DNA of 64,000 nt from Rhizobium sp. NXC14 (GTDB taxonomy: Bacteria; Pseudomonadota; Alphaproteobacteria; Rhizobiales; Rhizobiaceae), in contig NZ_CP021030.1 of assembly GCF_002117485.1 (NCBI RefSeq), forward strand, positions 4,001,001 to 4,065,000, in the 5' to 3' direction. The notes below the pieces were generated by a model. That model was not told the DNA's origin and searched no databases. It saw nothing but the letters and a program-made list of their open reading frames with translations. Made by a program: the position numbers and the translations under genes. Below, piece after piece: positions 35,380 through 45,582 of this stretch. Positions within the stretch are counted from its first letter, which is position 1. Every line of letters starts with the position of its first letter.

Positions 35380-36495
35380 TTATGCGATCCGCGCCTGCGT
35401 TTCCGGATCGAAGAAGACGGCCTTGTCGAGATTGAAGGCGAGGCGTGTGTGCTGGCCGGGCGCGATGCCGGCATCGGCGCGCAGGCGCGCGACGACTTCC
35501 TTGCCGCCGAGCTTGGTGACGGCGAAGGTGTCGGAGCCGGCCGGTTCGACAACCTCGATCAGGCAGTCGCCTTCGGTGAGCGAGCGGGCATTGCGGTCGG
35601 CGCCGTCGGGGTCGGTCAACGCCTCCGGGCGGATGCCGAAGATCACCTGCCGGCCGGCATAGGAGGAAAGGCCGTTGCCGGTCATCGTGACGGGAAGCCT
35701 CAGCGGGGCGGCGTTCGGCCGTTCGAGCGAGACCGCAAGGCCGCCGGCGCCGTTCTCGACCGAGGCCTTCACCAGGTTCATCGCCGGCGAGCCCATGAAG
35801 TCGGCGACGAACATGTTGGCGGGATTGTTGTAGATCTCCGCCGGCGTGCCGAACTGCTGGACGATGCCGTCCTTCATCACGGCGATGCGGGTGGCGAGCG
35901 TCATCGCCTCGATCTGGTCGTGGGTGACATAGACGATGGTCTTGGCGGTCGCCTGATGCAGCCGCTTGATCTCGATGCGCATGTCGACGCGGAGTTTCGC
36001 GTCGAGGTTGGAGAGCGGCTCGTCGAACAGGAAGAGCTTGGGATCGCGCACCAGCGCCCGGCCCATGGCGACGCGCTGGCGCTGGCCGCCCGACAGCTGG
36101 CTCGGCTTGCGGTCGAGCAGATGGCCGATCTGCAGCACCTTGGCGACCTTGTCGATCGCCTGCTTGCGCTCCTCCTGCGGCACGCCGCGCATCTCCATGC
36201 CGAAGGCGATGTTGCCCGCCACCGTCATGTTCGGATAGAGCGCATAGGACTGGAACACCATGGCGATGTCGCGCTTGGAGGGATGCAGGCCGTTGACGGC
36301 GCGTCCGTCGATGCGGATATCGCCTGACGTGATCGTCTCCAGCCCGGCAATGGTGTTGAGCAGGGTCGACTTGCCGCAGCCGGACGGGCCGACCAGCACG
36401 AGAAAGCCGCCCTTTTCGAGTTCGAGATCGATACCCTTGAGGATGTCGACGGCGCCGAAGCGCTTTCTGAGACCGGAGATTTCCAGGAAAGCCAT
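35380..36495 (-). CDS. Sugar ABC transporter ATP-binding protein (MalK/UgpC type)
   Basis: 371 residues, CUT1 ATPase. Walker A is [16 protein letters not shown], the Q-loop is in [14 protein letters not shown], the signature is [18 protein letters not shown], Walker B is [16 protein letters not shown] and the switch His is in YVTHDQIEAM. The C-terminal TOBE region starts around VIFGIRPEALTD. It is the fourth and last gene of the binding protein-permease-permease-ATPase operon, three bases after the MalG-type permease. It powers uptake of a hexose or small glucoside. Confidence 0.94.
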   Translation of the reverse strand: MAFLEISGLRKRFGAVDILKGIDLELEKGGFLVLVGPSGCGKSTLLNTIAGLETITSGDIRIDGRAVNGLHPSKRDIAMVFQSYALYPNMTVAGNIAFGMEMRGVPQEERKQAIDKVAKVLQIGHLLDRKPSQLSGGQRQRVAMGRALVRDPKLFLFDEPLSNLDAKLRVDMRIEIKRLHQATAKTIVYVTHDQIEAMTLATRIAVMKDGIVQQFGTPAEIYNNPANMFVADFMGSPAMNLVKASVENGAGGLAVSLERPNAAPLRLPVTMTGNGLSSYAGRQVIFGIRPEALTDPDGADRNARSLTEGDCLIEVVEPAGSDTFAVTKLGGKEVVARLRADAGIAPGQHTRLAFNLDKAVFFDPETQARIA

Positions 36496-36498
36496 GGG

Positions 36499-37470
36499 TT
36501 ACCCTTTGACTGCGCCCGCCATCAGGCCACGCACGAAGTAGCGGCCGGCGAGGATATAGACGATGAGCGTCGGAACGGCCGCGATCATCGCCGCCGCCAT
36601 GTTGACATTGTATTCGACCACCCCGGTCGAGGTGTTGACGACATTGTTGAGCGCCACCGTCATCGGCATGGAATCGCCGGTGCCGGCATAGGCCGAGGCA
36701 AACAGGAAGTCGTTCCAGATGTTGGTGAACTGGTAGATGACCGTGACAACGATGATCGGCAGCGAGTTCGGCAGCATGATGCGGCGGAAGATCTGGAAGA
36801 AGCTGGCGCCATCGACCTGGGCGGCGCGCACCAGTTCGGTCGGAAACGCCTCGTAGAAATTGCGGAAGAACAACGTCGTGAAGCCGAGGCCGTAGACGAC
36901 GTGGACGAAGACCAGATTGACCGTCGAATTGCCGAAGCCGAAGTTCCAGCCGGTGGCGTTCTGCAGCGTCACCCCGAAGCGGCCGAGCGAGCCGAGAATG
37001 GTCGCCATCGGCAGCAGCACCGATTGGAACGGGATGAAGCAGGCAAACAGCATCAGCCCGAACACCAGCGTGTGGCCGGGAAAACGCCATTTGGTCAGGA
37101 CATAGCCGTTCAGCGCCCCGAAGAAGGTGGAGATCACGACCGCCGGCACCACCATCTTGATCGAGTTCCAGAAGTAGCCCTTGATGCCGGCGCAGGTCAG
37201 CCCGACGCAGGCCTCGCCCCAGGCCTTGACCCAGGGATCGAAGGTCGGCGCCTCAGGCAGCGCCAGCATGTTGCCGTTCTGGATCTCGTCCATCGTCTTG
37301 AACGAGGTCACCAGCATGACGAAGAGCGGCATCAGATAGAGGATGGCGAAGATCACCAGCAGGCCGTAGATGACGATGCGGCCGATAAAGCGGGCGCTGT
37401 TGCCGCGCTCCGCTGCTTCGGCTGCCGTTGCCGATGATGACGTGCCGAGGGCAGAGGTGACGCCGCTCAT
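36499..37470 (-). CDS. Sugar ABC transporter permease (MalG type)
   Basis: 323 residues with six predicted spans, the first at IVIYGLLVIFAILYLMPLFVMLVT. The EAA loop is in LVRAAQVDGASFFQIFRRIMLPNSLPI. A Ser/Ala-rich N-terminal tail of about 30 residues precedes the first span. It overlaps the upstream permease stop by four bases (ATGA), so the two permeases are translationally coupled. It forms the channel with the MalF-type partner. Confidence 0.92.
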   Translation of the reverse strand: MSGVTSALGTSSSATAAEAAERGNSARFIGRIVIYGLLVIFAILYLMPLFVMLVTSFKTMDEIQNGNMLALPEAPTFDPWVKAWGEACVGLTCAGIKGYFWNSIKMVVPAVVISTFFGALNGYVLTKWRFPGHTLVFGLMLFACFIPFQSVLLPMATILGSLGRFGVTLQNATGWNFGFGNSTVNLVFVHVVYGLGFTTLFFRNFYEAFPTELVRAAQVDGASFFQIFRRIMLPNSLPIIVVTVIYQFTNIWNDFLFASAYAGTGDSMPMTVALNNVVNTSTGVVEYNVNMAAAMIAAVPTLIVYILAGRYFVRGLMAGAVKG

Positions 37471-38420
37471 CGGGCCTTCTCCTTCAGTTCGGAATAGAGA
37501 TAGGGAACGATGATCGCCGAGATCGTCATCAGCATGATGATGGCGCTCGCCGAGCCGACGGCCATCTCGTTGCGCTTGAAGGTGTATTCATACATGAAGT
37601 TCGACGGCAGCCAGGCCGAGCCGCCAGGCCCCCCTGAGGTCAGCGCCACCACCAGGTCGTAGGATTTGATCGCCATATGCGCGAGCACGATGAAGGCCGA
37701 CAGGAAGATCGGCCGCAAGAGCGGGATGATGATGCGCCGATAGAGCTGGAAAGGCGAGGCGCCATCGATCTCAGCCGCCTTCATGATCTCGCCGTCGATG
37801 CCGCGAAGCCCGGCCAAAAACATCGCCATGACGAAGCCCGACGCCTGCCAGACACCGGCGATGACGACGGTATAGATGACGAAGTCCTTGTTCTTGATCC
37901 AGTCGAAGTGGAAGCTCGTCCAGCCGAAGTGATGCAGGGTCTGCTCCAGCCCGAGGCCGGGATCGAGGAACCACTTCCAGGCCACCCCGGTGACGATGAA
38001 GGAAAGCGCCATCGGATAGAGGAAGATCGGCCTGAGCAACCCCTCGCCGCGGATCTTCTGGTCGAGCAGGATGGCGAGCAGCAGGCCGAGCGCCAGACAG
38101 ATGCCGACATAGAGGAAGCCGAAGATCGCCATGTTGGTGATCGATGTGTACCAGGAGGACGGCGGGTCGCTCTCGAAGGTCCAGCGCCACAGCCGCTGAT
38201 AGGCGCGCGCGCCGGTCAGCTGATAGGAGGGGAAGGTCTTGGAATTGGTGAAGGAGAGATAGGCCGTCCAGACGATGAAGCCGTAGACGAAGATCAGCGT
38301 GATGACGAAGCTCGGCGCCAGCACGATCTTCGGCAGCGCATCCTGCAGCCGGCCCCTGAGCGAGGTCGGCGTCGCCTGCCCCGGCGTCAGAACCGGATCG
38401 GTGGTGGCAACTGTGCTCAT
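37467..38420 (-). CDS. Sugar ABC transporter permease (MalF type)
   Basis: 317 residues, six spans, first at KIVLAPSFVITLIFVYGFIVWTAYLSF. The EAA loop is in IMKAAEIDGASPFQLYRRIIIPLLRPIF. Two starts are close together (ATG at 38429 and 38420). The one at 38420 (MSTVATTDP) has GAGGAG at better spacing; the open frame to 38477 is unlikely. A 147-base gap with a strong hairpin separates it from the binding-protein gene. Confidence 0.91.
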   Translation of the reverse strand: MSTVATTDPVLTPGQATPTSLRGRLQDALPKIVLAPSFVITLIFVYGFIVWTAYLSFTNSKTFPSYQLTGARAYQRLWRWTFESDPPSSWYTSITNMAIFGFLYVGICLALGLLLAILLDQKIRGEGLLRPIFLYPMALSFIVTGVAWKWFLDPGLGLEQTLHHFGWTSFHFDWIKNKDFVIYTVVIAGVWQASGFVMAMFLAGLRGIDGEIMKAAEIDGASPFQLYRRIIIPLLRPIFLSAFIVLAHMAIKSYDLVVALTSGGPGGSAWLPSNFMYEYTFKRNEMAVGSASAIIMLMTISAIIVPYLYSELKEKAR

Positions 38421-38523
38421 GGAATGCATCTCCTCGCTGCATGTCGTCATGCATGTCGTCATGGGGCTGGCCAGCATGCCTGTCCCCGCATGATCGCCCC
38501 CGCATATCCGTCAGGGGACTGAA

Positions 38524-38549
38524 GCTTCCCCGCGAAGACGCGGGGAAGC
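38524..38549 (-). other. Strong intercistronic hairpin after the sugar-binding-protein gene
   Basis: Perfect 11-base stem GCTTCCCCGCG / CGCGGGGAAGC with a four-base loop, about 20 bases past the binding-protein stop. On the minus strand it is followed by TTCAGT rather than a U-run, so it should stabilise the 3' end of the upstream message or attenuate only partly. Confidence 0.65.
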
Positions 38550-38567
38550 CTTGTCATCGGCCTCGTC

Positions 38568-39827
38568 TCAGCGGGCGTCGTCGATCGCCTGGACGAGCTG
38601 GGTGACGGCTTCGTCCGAGCTCTTGATCTGGCCATGGACGAACTTCGAGACGACGTCCTTATAGGCATTGGCGATCGCCGGAGGCGCGCCATAACCTTGG
38701 GCCAGCGAACCGAACAGCGTGCCGCCCTCGTTGGCCGCCTTCAGGTCGGCGATGCCCTTCTTGCCGCAGGCGTCGAAGTCGGTGTCGGGTACGTCGGTGC
38801 GGGCCGGGACCGAACCCTTGACGACATTGAAGGCCGACTGGAAGCTCTTCGACAGCGTTGCGGTCGCCAGCGCCACCTGGGCCGCCTTGCGGTCCTCGGG
38901 AACGTTGAACATGCCGAACATGTCGGAGTTGTAGATGACGCTGCCTTCGGTGCCGGGGAAGCGGTAGCAGAGGAAGTCTTTATCCGGCGTCTTCTTGGCG
39001 GCGACGAATTCGCCCTTGGCCCAGTCGCCCATCACCTGCACCAGCGCGTCGCCCTTGATGACCATGGCGGTCGCCAGGTTCCAGTCGCGGCCGGAGAAGT
39101 TCGGATCGACGTATTTGACGATCTTGGCGAGGTTGTCGAAGGACTTCTTCATCGTGTCCGACTTCAGCGATTCCTCGTCGAGGTCGTTGAAGGCCTTCTT
39201 GTAGAACTCCGGTCCGCCGGTCGACAGCACGATGGAATCGAACATCGTCGCTTCCTGCCAGTTCTGGCCGCCGAGCGCCAACGGGATGACGCCCGCAGTC
39301 TTGGCCTTGTCGAGCAGGGCGATCAGATCGTCGAAGGTCTTCGGCTGGCTGCCGCCGATCTTGTCCATCACCGCCTTGTTGATCCACAGCCAGTTGACCG
39401 AGTGCACGTTAACCGGAGCGGCGACCCACTTGCCGTCATAGACGGAGAACTTCTGAAGTGCGGCCGGCACCGACTTGTCCCAGCCTTCCTTCTTGGCCGT
39501 CTCCGTCAGGTCGCCCATCACGCCGGCCTGAGCGTAATCGAGCACGGTATAACCGAGCATCTGCGAGGCCGTCGGATAGGTGCCGGCCGCCACCATCGCC
39601 TTCAGCGCCGTCATCGCCGCATCACCACCGCCGCCGGCAACCGGAACGTCCTTCCAGGCAAAACCTTCCTTCGACAGATCCTCCTTCAGGACGTTCAACG
39701 CGGCCGCCTCGCCGCCAGACGTCCACCAGTGCAGCATCTGCACTTCCTTCACGTCGGCAGCCTGCGCCGCACCCAAACCAGCCAGCATCACGACAGCGAC
39801 AGCTGCCGAGCTCATGAACTTGCGCAT
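38568..39827 (-). CDS. Periplasmic glucose/mannose-type sugar-binding protein
   Basis: 419 residues with a Sec signal ([24 protein letters not shown]). The mature start [23 protein letters not shown], followed by [20 protein letters not shown], resembles GtsA-type glucose/mannose-binding proteins of CUT1 systems. A second signature is [19 protein letters not shown]. The ATG at 39827 has GGGAGGAAATTC before it; the longer frame to 39872 is rejected. It is first in the operon and divergent from a LacI-type gene, with two AAAACGTT operators between them. The sugar is not certain. Confidence 0.9.
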   Translation of the reverse strand: MRKFMSSAAVAVVMLAGLGAAQAADVKEVQMLHWWTSGGEAAALNVLKEDLSKEGFAWKDVPVAGGGGDAAMTALKAMVAAGTYPTASQMLGYTVLDYAQAGVMGDLTETAKKEGWDKSVPAALQKFSVYDGKWVAAPVNVHSVNWLWINKAVMDKIGGSQPKTFDDLIALLDKAKTAGVIPLALGGQNWQEATMFDSIVLSTGGPEFYKKAFNDLDEESLKSDTMKKSFDNLAKIVKYVDPNFSGRDWNLATAMVIKGDALVQVMGDWAKGEFVAAKKTPDKDFLCYRFPGTEGSVIYNSDMFGMFNVPEDRKAAQVALATATLSKSFQSAFNVVKGSVPARTDVPDTDFDACGKKGIADLKAANEGGTLFGSLAQGYGAPPAIANAYKDVVSKFVHGQIKSSDEAVTQLVQAIDDAR

Positions 39828-39932
39828 GAATTTCCTCCCGTTTGAAATCGGCGGCGGGACCCTCCCCGCCACCAGATGCGTCCCGCCATTGCGGCGGTCG
39901 GCATGAAGCCGCGCTCCTCCGCGCGGTTAACA

Positions 39933-40064
39933 ATTTAAAACGTTATAAGCCTTTGGTCGTCAAGCCCTTTCTCGACACCCGAGAAAAATATTATTCGCAT
40001 AACACGTTGAATTATAGTCAAATAATCCGAAAGGATAATGAGGTGTTAAAATTTAAAACGTTTT
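39933..40064. promoter_or_regulatory. Two LacI-type operators in the divergent ABC/LacI region
   Basis: The 12-base word ATTTAAAACGTT occurs twice in the same orientation (39933-39944 and 40051-40062). Each contains a CG-centred palindrome: TAAAACGTTATA-like in the first, AAAACGTTTT (40055-40064) in the second. They lie 118 bases apart in an AT-rich 305-base gap that has no credible gene. One is near the binding-protein promoter and the other near the regulator promoter, so co-repression or looping by the adjacent LacI protein is likely. Confidence 0.72.
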
Positions 40065-40132
40065 CATTCCTCAGATTGCGAACCCGAGTCATCATGTTAT
40101 TGTATCGGCAATTCCAGCATGGAAAGCCTAGA

Positions 40133-41191
40133 GTGACCGAACCGTCCCGGCCGCATCGCGGCGAAAATGTTGATATTACGCCCAAGCGCGGCAAGCCGAC
40201 CTTGCGAACGATCGCCACGATCGCCGGCCTTGCGGTGACAACGGTGTCGCGCGCGCTTTCCGATGCGCCGCAGATTTCGCTCGAGACCCGCCAACGGGTG
40301 CACCGTATCGCCCGCGAAATCGGCTATCTCCCGGATCGGGCGGCGCAGCGTCTGAAGACAGGCCGCACCAACGTCGTCGCCATCCTGCTTGATTCCCACG
40401 AGGAGGTGGTCGGCTTCAGCACCTCGATCATGTACGGCATTGCCAAGGCGCTGAAAGAGACGTCCTACCATCTTGTCGTCGCTCCGAACTTCCTGTCGAC
40501 AACCAATGTCGAAGCCGCCGAATACATCATCCGCAACCACCTTGCCGACGGGCTGATCTTCACCCGGACCGAGCCGCTTGATGCCCGCGTCCGCCTGTTG
40601 CTCGAAACCGGCTTTCCCTTCATCTGTCACGGCCGCACGGAATTTTCGACGCCGCATCCCTATGTCGACTACGACAACTTCACCTTTGCCTATGAAGCGA
40701 CACGCCGGCTGATCGCCAAGGGCCGCACCAAGGTGGCGGTGATCCTGCCGCCGAAACGGCTGACCTTCTGCCAACATATTCTGCACGGCTTCATGACGGC
40801 GGTACGGCAGGCCGGCGTCGCCTATGAAATCCCCGAGACCGTCGATCTCGACACGCCGGCGGATGTGCTGCGCGACTTCATCCGCGGCCGCGCCGCCGCG
40901 CTGGGGGCTCCCGATGGTTTCATCTGCCCCGGCGAAGTTTCGGCGCTTGCCGTCATCAGCGGCATGAGCGATGCCGGCCAGACGCTCGCGGCCGACTACG
41001 ATATTGTCGCCAAGGAGACATCGCGCCTTCTCACTCAGTTGCAGCCGAAGGTCGATACGATCCATGAGGATCTGACAGCGGCGGGAGAGGATCTCGGCCG
41101 CATGCTGCTGCATCGCATCAACAATCCCGACGCTGAGAATTTGCAGCTTCTTCTGCCGCCGCAGATCAACTTTCCGATCGGTCAACGCTAA
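40133..41191 (+). CDS. LacI-family regulator of the adjacent sugar ABC operon
   Basis: 352 residues from a GTG at 40133 (VTEPSRPHRG). The HTH is PTLRTIATIAGLAVTTVSRALSDAPQISLETRQRV, with the hinge reading YLPDRAAQRLKTGRTNVVAILL, as in AglR/rhizobial LacI regulators. The effector domain follows to NFPIGQR. An open frame continues 97 codons upstream, but it reads through the operators and AT-rich promoter and is not family-like. It probably represses the divergent transporter operon and itself via the AAAACGTT sites. Confidence 0.9.
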   Translation: MTEPSRPHRGENVDITPKRGKPTLRTIATIAGLAVTTVSRALSDAPQISLETRQRVHRIAREIGYLPDRAAQRLKTGRTNVVAILLDSHEEVVGFSTSIMYGIAKALKETSYHLVVAPNFLSTTNVEAAEYIIRNHLADGLIFTRTEPLDARVRLLLETGFPFICHGRTEFSTPHPYVDYDNFTFAYEATRRLIAKGRTKVAVILPPKRLTFCQHILHGFMTAVRQAGVAYEIPETVDLDTPADVLRDFIRGRAAALGAPDGFICPGEVSALAVISGMSDAGQTLAADYDIVAKETSRLLTQLQPKVDTIHEDLTAAGEDLGRMLLHRINNPDAENLQLLLPPQINFPIGQR

Positions 41192-41237
41192 AACTGTTTT
41201 CATGAAGCGTAATTTGGCGTAGAAGCGCGCGTGTAAT

Positions 41238-41270
41238 CCGGTCGCAGCCCACCCGGTCAAAACAAGGGAA
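41238..41270 (+). ncRNA. preQ1-I riboswitch controlling queC translation
   Basis: A compact class I preQ1 aptamer. P1 is CCGG (41238-41241) with CCGG (41253-41256). The loop TCGCAGCCCA matches the conserved loop of the Thermoanaerobacter tengcongensis aptamer, and the A-rich tail TCAAAACAAGGG follows (41257-41268). The AAGGGA at 41264-41269 is the queC ribosome-binding site, nine bases before the ATG at 41279. It can pair with loop Cs to form the pseudoknot, so ligand binding should block translation of queCDE. Confidence 0.88.
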
Positions 41271-41278
41271 TCCAAAAT

Positions 41279-41989
41279 ATGAAAACCATCGTCGTCTGCT
41301 CCGGCGGACTCGACTCCGTTTCGCTTGCCCACAGGATGGCGGCGGAAGAGCAGCTTATCGGTCTCGTCTCCTTCGACTACGGTCAGCGGCATCGCAAGGA
41401 ACTCGACTTTGCCGCCCGATGCGCCGCGCGCCTTGCCGTCCCCCATCATATTATTGACATCGCCGCCATCGGCGGCCATCTCAGCGGATCGGCCCTGACC
41501 GACAATATCGAGGTTCCGGACGGCCACTACGCCGAGGAAACCATGAAGGCCACCGTGGTACCCAACCGCAATGCCATCATGCTGGCCATCGCCTTCGGCC
41601 TGGCCGCCGCGCAGAAAGCGGATGCGGTCGCCGTCGCCGTGCATGGCGGCGATCACTTCATCTATCCCGACTGCCGGCCGGGCTTTATCGATGCTTTCCA
41701 GCGGATGCAGAACGAAGCGCTGGACGGTTATGCCAGCGTCAAGCTGCTCGCACCCTATGTCGACATTTCCAAGACTGACATCGTGGCCGATGGCGCAAAA
41801 CACGGCACGCCTTTCGCGGAAACCTGGTCCTGTTACAAGGGCGGCATTCTCCATTGCGGGCGCTGTGGAACCTGCGTCGAACGCCGCGAAGCCTTCCACC
41901 TTGCCGGTGTCGCCGATCCGACGGAATACGAGGATCGCGACTTCTGGAAAGCGGCGGTGTCGCAATTTGCCGCGACGGAGGTGCGTTGA
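41279..41989 (+). CDS. queC: 7-cyano-7-deazaguanine synthase
   Basis: 236 residues. It converts 7-carboxy-7-deazaguanine to preQ0 with ATP and ammonia in queuosine biosynthesis. The PP-loop motif is CSGGLDSVSLAH at the N-terminus. NRNAIMLAIAFGLAAA lies mid-protein, and the zinc cysteines are in WSCYKGGILHCGRCGTCVERREAF. It is first in queC-queD-queE and carries a preQ1 riboswitch over its ribosome-binding site, so it is controlled by the pathway product. Its stop overlaps the queD start (TGATG). Confidence 0.97.
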   Translation: MKTIVVCSGGLDSVSLAHRMAAEEQLIGLVSFDYGQRHRKELDFAARCAARLAVPHHIIDIAAIGGHLSGSALTDNIEVPDGHYAEETMKATVVPNRNAIMLAIAFGLAAAQKADAVAVAVHGGDHFIYPDCRPGFIDAFQRMQNEALDGYASVKLLAPYVDISKTDIVADGAKHGTPFAETWSCYKGGILHCGRCGTCVERREAFHLAGVADPTEYEDRDFWKAAVSQFAATEVR

Positions 41990-42345
41990 TGTACCGCATC
42001 ACCAAGGAATTTCATCTCTCCGCCTCGCATCAGTTGGATCATCTGCCGGCCAATCATCAATGTGCCCGGCTCCACGGTCACAACTATATCGTCGTCATCG
42101 AACTTTCTGCCGAAACCCTGAATGACGACGGCTTCGTTCGCGACTATCACGACCTCTCGCCGCTCAAAAGCTATATCGACGAGACTCTCGATCATCGACA
42201 TCTGAACGAGGTGTTCGGTCATTCGAAAGTCACCTCCGAGTTCCTGGCCAAGCACTTCTACGACTGGTGCAAGCAGCGCTTCCCCGAGACTTCGTCCGTC
42301 CGCGTCAGCGAAACGCCGAAGACCTGGGCGGAGTACAGACCATGA
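41989..42345 (+). CDS. queD: 6-carboxytetrahydropterin synthase
   Basis: 118 residues, T-fold enzyme making 6-carboxy-5,6,7,8-tetrahydropterin from dihydroneopterin triphosphate. Zinc His residues lie in [10 protein letters not shown] and [12 protein letters not shown]. The catalytic Cys is in [10 protein letters not shown], and the C-terminal Glu is in [13 protein letters not shown]. The ATG at 41989 overlaps the queC stop; the longer frame back to 41854 is out of family. Its stop overlaps the queE start. Confidence 0.96.
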   Translation: MYRITKEFHLSASHQLDHLPANHQCARLHGHNYIVVIELSAETLNDDGFVRDYHDLSPLKSYIDETLDHRHLNEVFGHSKVTSEFLAKHFYDWCKQRFPETSSVRVSETPKTWAEYRP

Positions 42346-43070
42346 GCGCGGAGACCATCCGCGTCAGCGAGATCTTCGGTCCGACCATACAGGGCGAAGG
42401 CGCATTGATCGGCCTGCCGACGGTGTTCGTCAGGACGGGCGGTTGCGACTATCGCTGCTCCTGGTGCGATAGCCTTCATGCAGTTGATAGCGCGTTCAGG
42501 GATCAATGGATGCCGATGTCCGTCGAGGCGATCTGGCAGGAGGTCACCAGGCTTTCCGGAAGCAGACCGCTGACGGTTTCCCTTTCGGGGGGCAATCCGG
42601 CGATCCAGCCGCTGGGGCCGCTGATCGAACTCGGCCATGCCAAGGGATACCGCTTCGCGCTGGAAACCCAGGGAAGTGTCGCCCGGAACTGGTTTCGCGA
42701 TCTCGATACGCTGGTCTTGAGTCCCAAGCCGCCGTCGAGCGGAATGCAGACAGACTGGGAGCAGGTCGACAATTGTCTTCGGCTGTCCGCCGGCGGACCG
42801 GAGATCGCTTTGAAAATCGTCGTCTTCGACGATGCCGATTATACGTTCGCCCGAGAGGCGGGCGAGCGCTATCCCTATATTCCCCTGTACCTTCAGCCGG
42901 GCAACCATACACCGCCGCCCCCCGATGACGACGACGCGCGCATCGATATCGACGGCGTGATGGATCGCATGCATTGGCTTGTCGAGAAGGTGACAGTCGA
43001 CCAATGGTTTGCGCCGCGCGTCCTGCCGCAGCTGCACGTGCTGCTTTGGGGAAACAAGCGCGGCGTCTGA
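42342..43070 (+). CDS. queE: 7-carboxy-7-deazaguanine synthase (radical SAM)
   Basis: 242 residues. The radical-SAM cysteine motif is in [18 protein letters not shown] (C-X3-C-X2-C), preceded by the substrate-binding [34 protein letters not shown] and FALETQGS complete the family pattern. It rearranges carboxytetrahydropterin to 7-carboxy-7-deazaguanine. It overlaps queD by four bases (ATGA), so all three enzymes are coupled under the preQ1 riboswitch. The next gene is convergent. Confidence 0.96.
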   Translation: MSAETIRVSEIFGPTIQGEGALIGLPTVFVRTGGCDYRCSWCDSLHAVDSAFRDQWMPMSVEAIWQEVTRLSGSRPLTVSLSGGNPAIQPLGPLIELGHAKGYRFALETQGSVARNWFRDLDTLVLSPKPPSSGMQTDWEQVDNCLRLSAGGPEIALKIVVFDDADYTFAREAGERYPYIPLYLQPGNHTPPPPDDDDARIDIDGVMDRMHWLVEKVTVDQWFAPRVLPQLHVLLWGNKRGV

Positions 43071-43075
43071 GCCCG

Positions 43076-44299
43076 CTATGGTTCCGGAAAAGCGAAGACA
43101 TCGACAGGCTCTCCGAGCCCGCGCAACGGGAAGGTGCCGAGACTGTCCATGTCTTTGGCGCAGCCCGCCATTTCGACGAAGGCCCGCGACAAGAGCACCG
43201 GCCGCTTGACCTCCTTGGTCAGGCTTTCCAGCCTCGAGGCGACATTGACCGCCGGGCCGATGACGGTGAAATCCAGCCGCCGGCGCGAGCCGATATTGCC
43301 GTACATGACGTCGCCGACATGCACACCGACGCCGTAGCGCAGCGGTTCCCGTCCCGTGCGCAGGTGCTCCTCGTTCAGCTCGGCCATCGACGCCTGCCCT
43401 TCGCGGATCGCCTGCAGCAGATCGAGGCAGGCCGTCTCCTTGGCTAGCGGGAAGATCGCCAGCAGCCCGTCTCCCATGAACTTCAGGATTTCCCCGCCAT
43501 GTCGTTCGATCGGATCCGACATGGCGTCGAAATAATCGTTCAGCAGGTGGATGACGTCATCACGCGGCCAGAGATCGGAGATCGCCGTGAAATCGCGCAG
43601 ATCGCAGATCATGATGGCCGCGCCGACGGTCGCGCCGCTGCCGCGGGTCGTGACACCTGACAGGATATGCTCGCTCGCGTGCGGTCCCACATAGGTCTGC
43701 AGCAGCGTGCGTGCCATGATGTTCTTCAGCCTGATCTCGCTGACCAGGGTCAGCGCCGGCAGGAGATCGCGCAGGAAATCGGTATGCTCGCCCGTAAAAC
43801 CACCCGGCCGAGATGTGGAAAATGTCACGACGTGACGTTTTCCGAAAGTATGCTCGATCGGCCAGGCGATGTATTCCGTGAGGCCGTCGTCGCGCAGTTC
43901 CTGAAAGAGACTATCTTCGTCGTCTTCGGCTGCACCTTCCAACTGTTTGCGAAACTCCTCCGCACCCTGATGGATCGCGTTAACCGGGCTCTTCAAGAAT
44001 TCCGGCGTGGTTTCGACACCATAGGCGAATGTGTCGATTTTCGCTTCCGCCATGCCCTCTTTCCAAAGGATGCGGGCGCCGATCCATTGCGGATGGTTCG
44101 TCCTGAAATGCAGCGTCGCGCGCGCCACCGGCACCCCCGCTGCCAAAAGCTTCTCGCACATTGCCACCAGGATGTTGTCGATGAAGCGCTCGCCGCGCGT
44201 CTCGTTCACCAGCCAGTCGAGGATCCGCCTCCGGCGGATCGGCCAGGCGCCGTCATCCGTTTCAACGGCAGCCCCGGCCTTGTTCAAAAAAGAGGACAT
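43076..44299 (-). CDS. Class III adenylate/guanylate cyclase (second copy of the family)
   Basis: 407 residues, soluble. The N-terminal sensor region of about 200 residues is unlike known PAS or GAF signatures by eye. Catalytic motifs: IMICDLRDFTAISDLWP (metal Asp), GGEILKFMGDGLLAIF (Lys and metal Asp), GVGVHVGDVMYGNIGS and LDFTVIGPAVNVASRLE (Asn and Arg). Architecture and motif wording match the cyclase at 27221-28447. The chosen ATG at 44299 (MSSFLNKAG) follows a G-rich site; GTG 44323 or ATG 44320 would add up to eight residues. It is convergent with queE. Confidence 0.91.
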   Translation of the reverse strand: MSSFLNKAGAAVETDDGAWPIRRRRILDWLVNETRGERFIDNILVAMCEKLLAAGVPVARATLHFRTNHPQWIGARILWKEGMAEAKIDTFAYGVETTPEFLKSPVNAIHQGAEEFRKQLEGAAEDDEDSLFQELRDDGLTEYIAWPIEHTFGKRHVVTFSTSRPGGFTGEHTDFLRDLLPALTLVSEIRLKNIMARTLLQTYVGPHASEHILSGVTTRGSGATVGAAIMICDLRDFTAISDLWPRDDVIHLLNDYFDAMSDPIERHGGEILKFMGDGLLAIFPLAKETACLDLLQAIREGQASMAELNEEHLRTGREPLRYGVGVHVGDVMYGNIGSRRRLDFTVIGPAVNVASRLESLTKEVKRPVLLSRAFVEMAGCAKDMDSLGTFPLRGLGEPVDVFAFPEP

Positions 44300-44399
44300 C
44301 GAAACCCCACTACGCCGCATCACCGACGAACACCGAATTCATTTTCCGTGAATGTGGTCGATGGCGAAGCAAATGATAAGGGGAGACTGCAATTAAGTC

Positions 44400-45553
<1,154 letters not shown>

Positions 45554-45582
45554 TTGCTCAAAGGCACGCGGCCGAAATCAAA

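Noticed and set aside
41190..41206. AAAACTGTTTT palindrome at the lacI stop codon as a third operator
   Set aside because: Odd-centred and lacks the CG core of the two upstream sites; could be chance or a weak terminator.
40097..41965. 622-codon minus-strand open frame across lacI and queC
   Set aside because: It spans two clear plus-strand genes, the riboswitch and an intergenic gap; no family motif.
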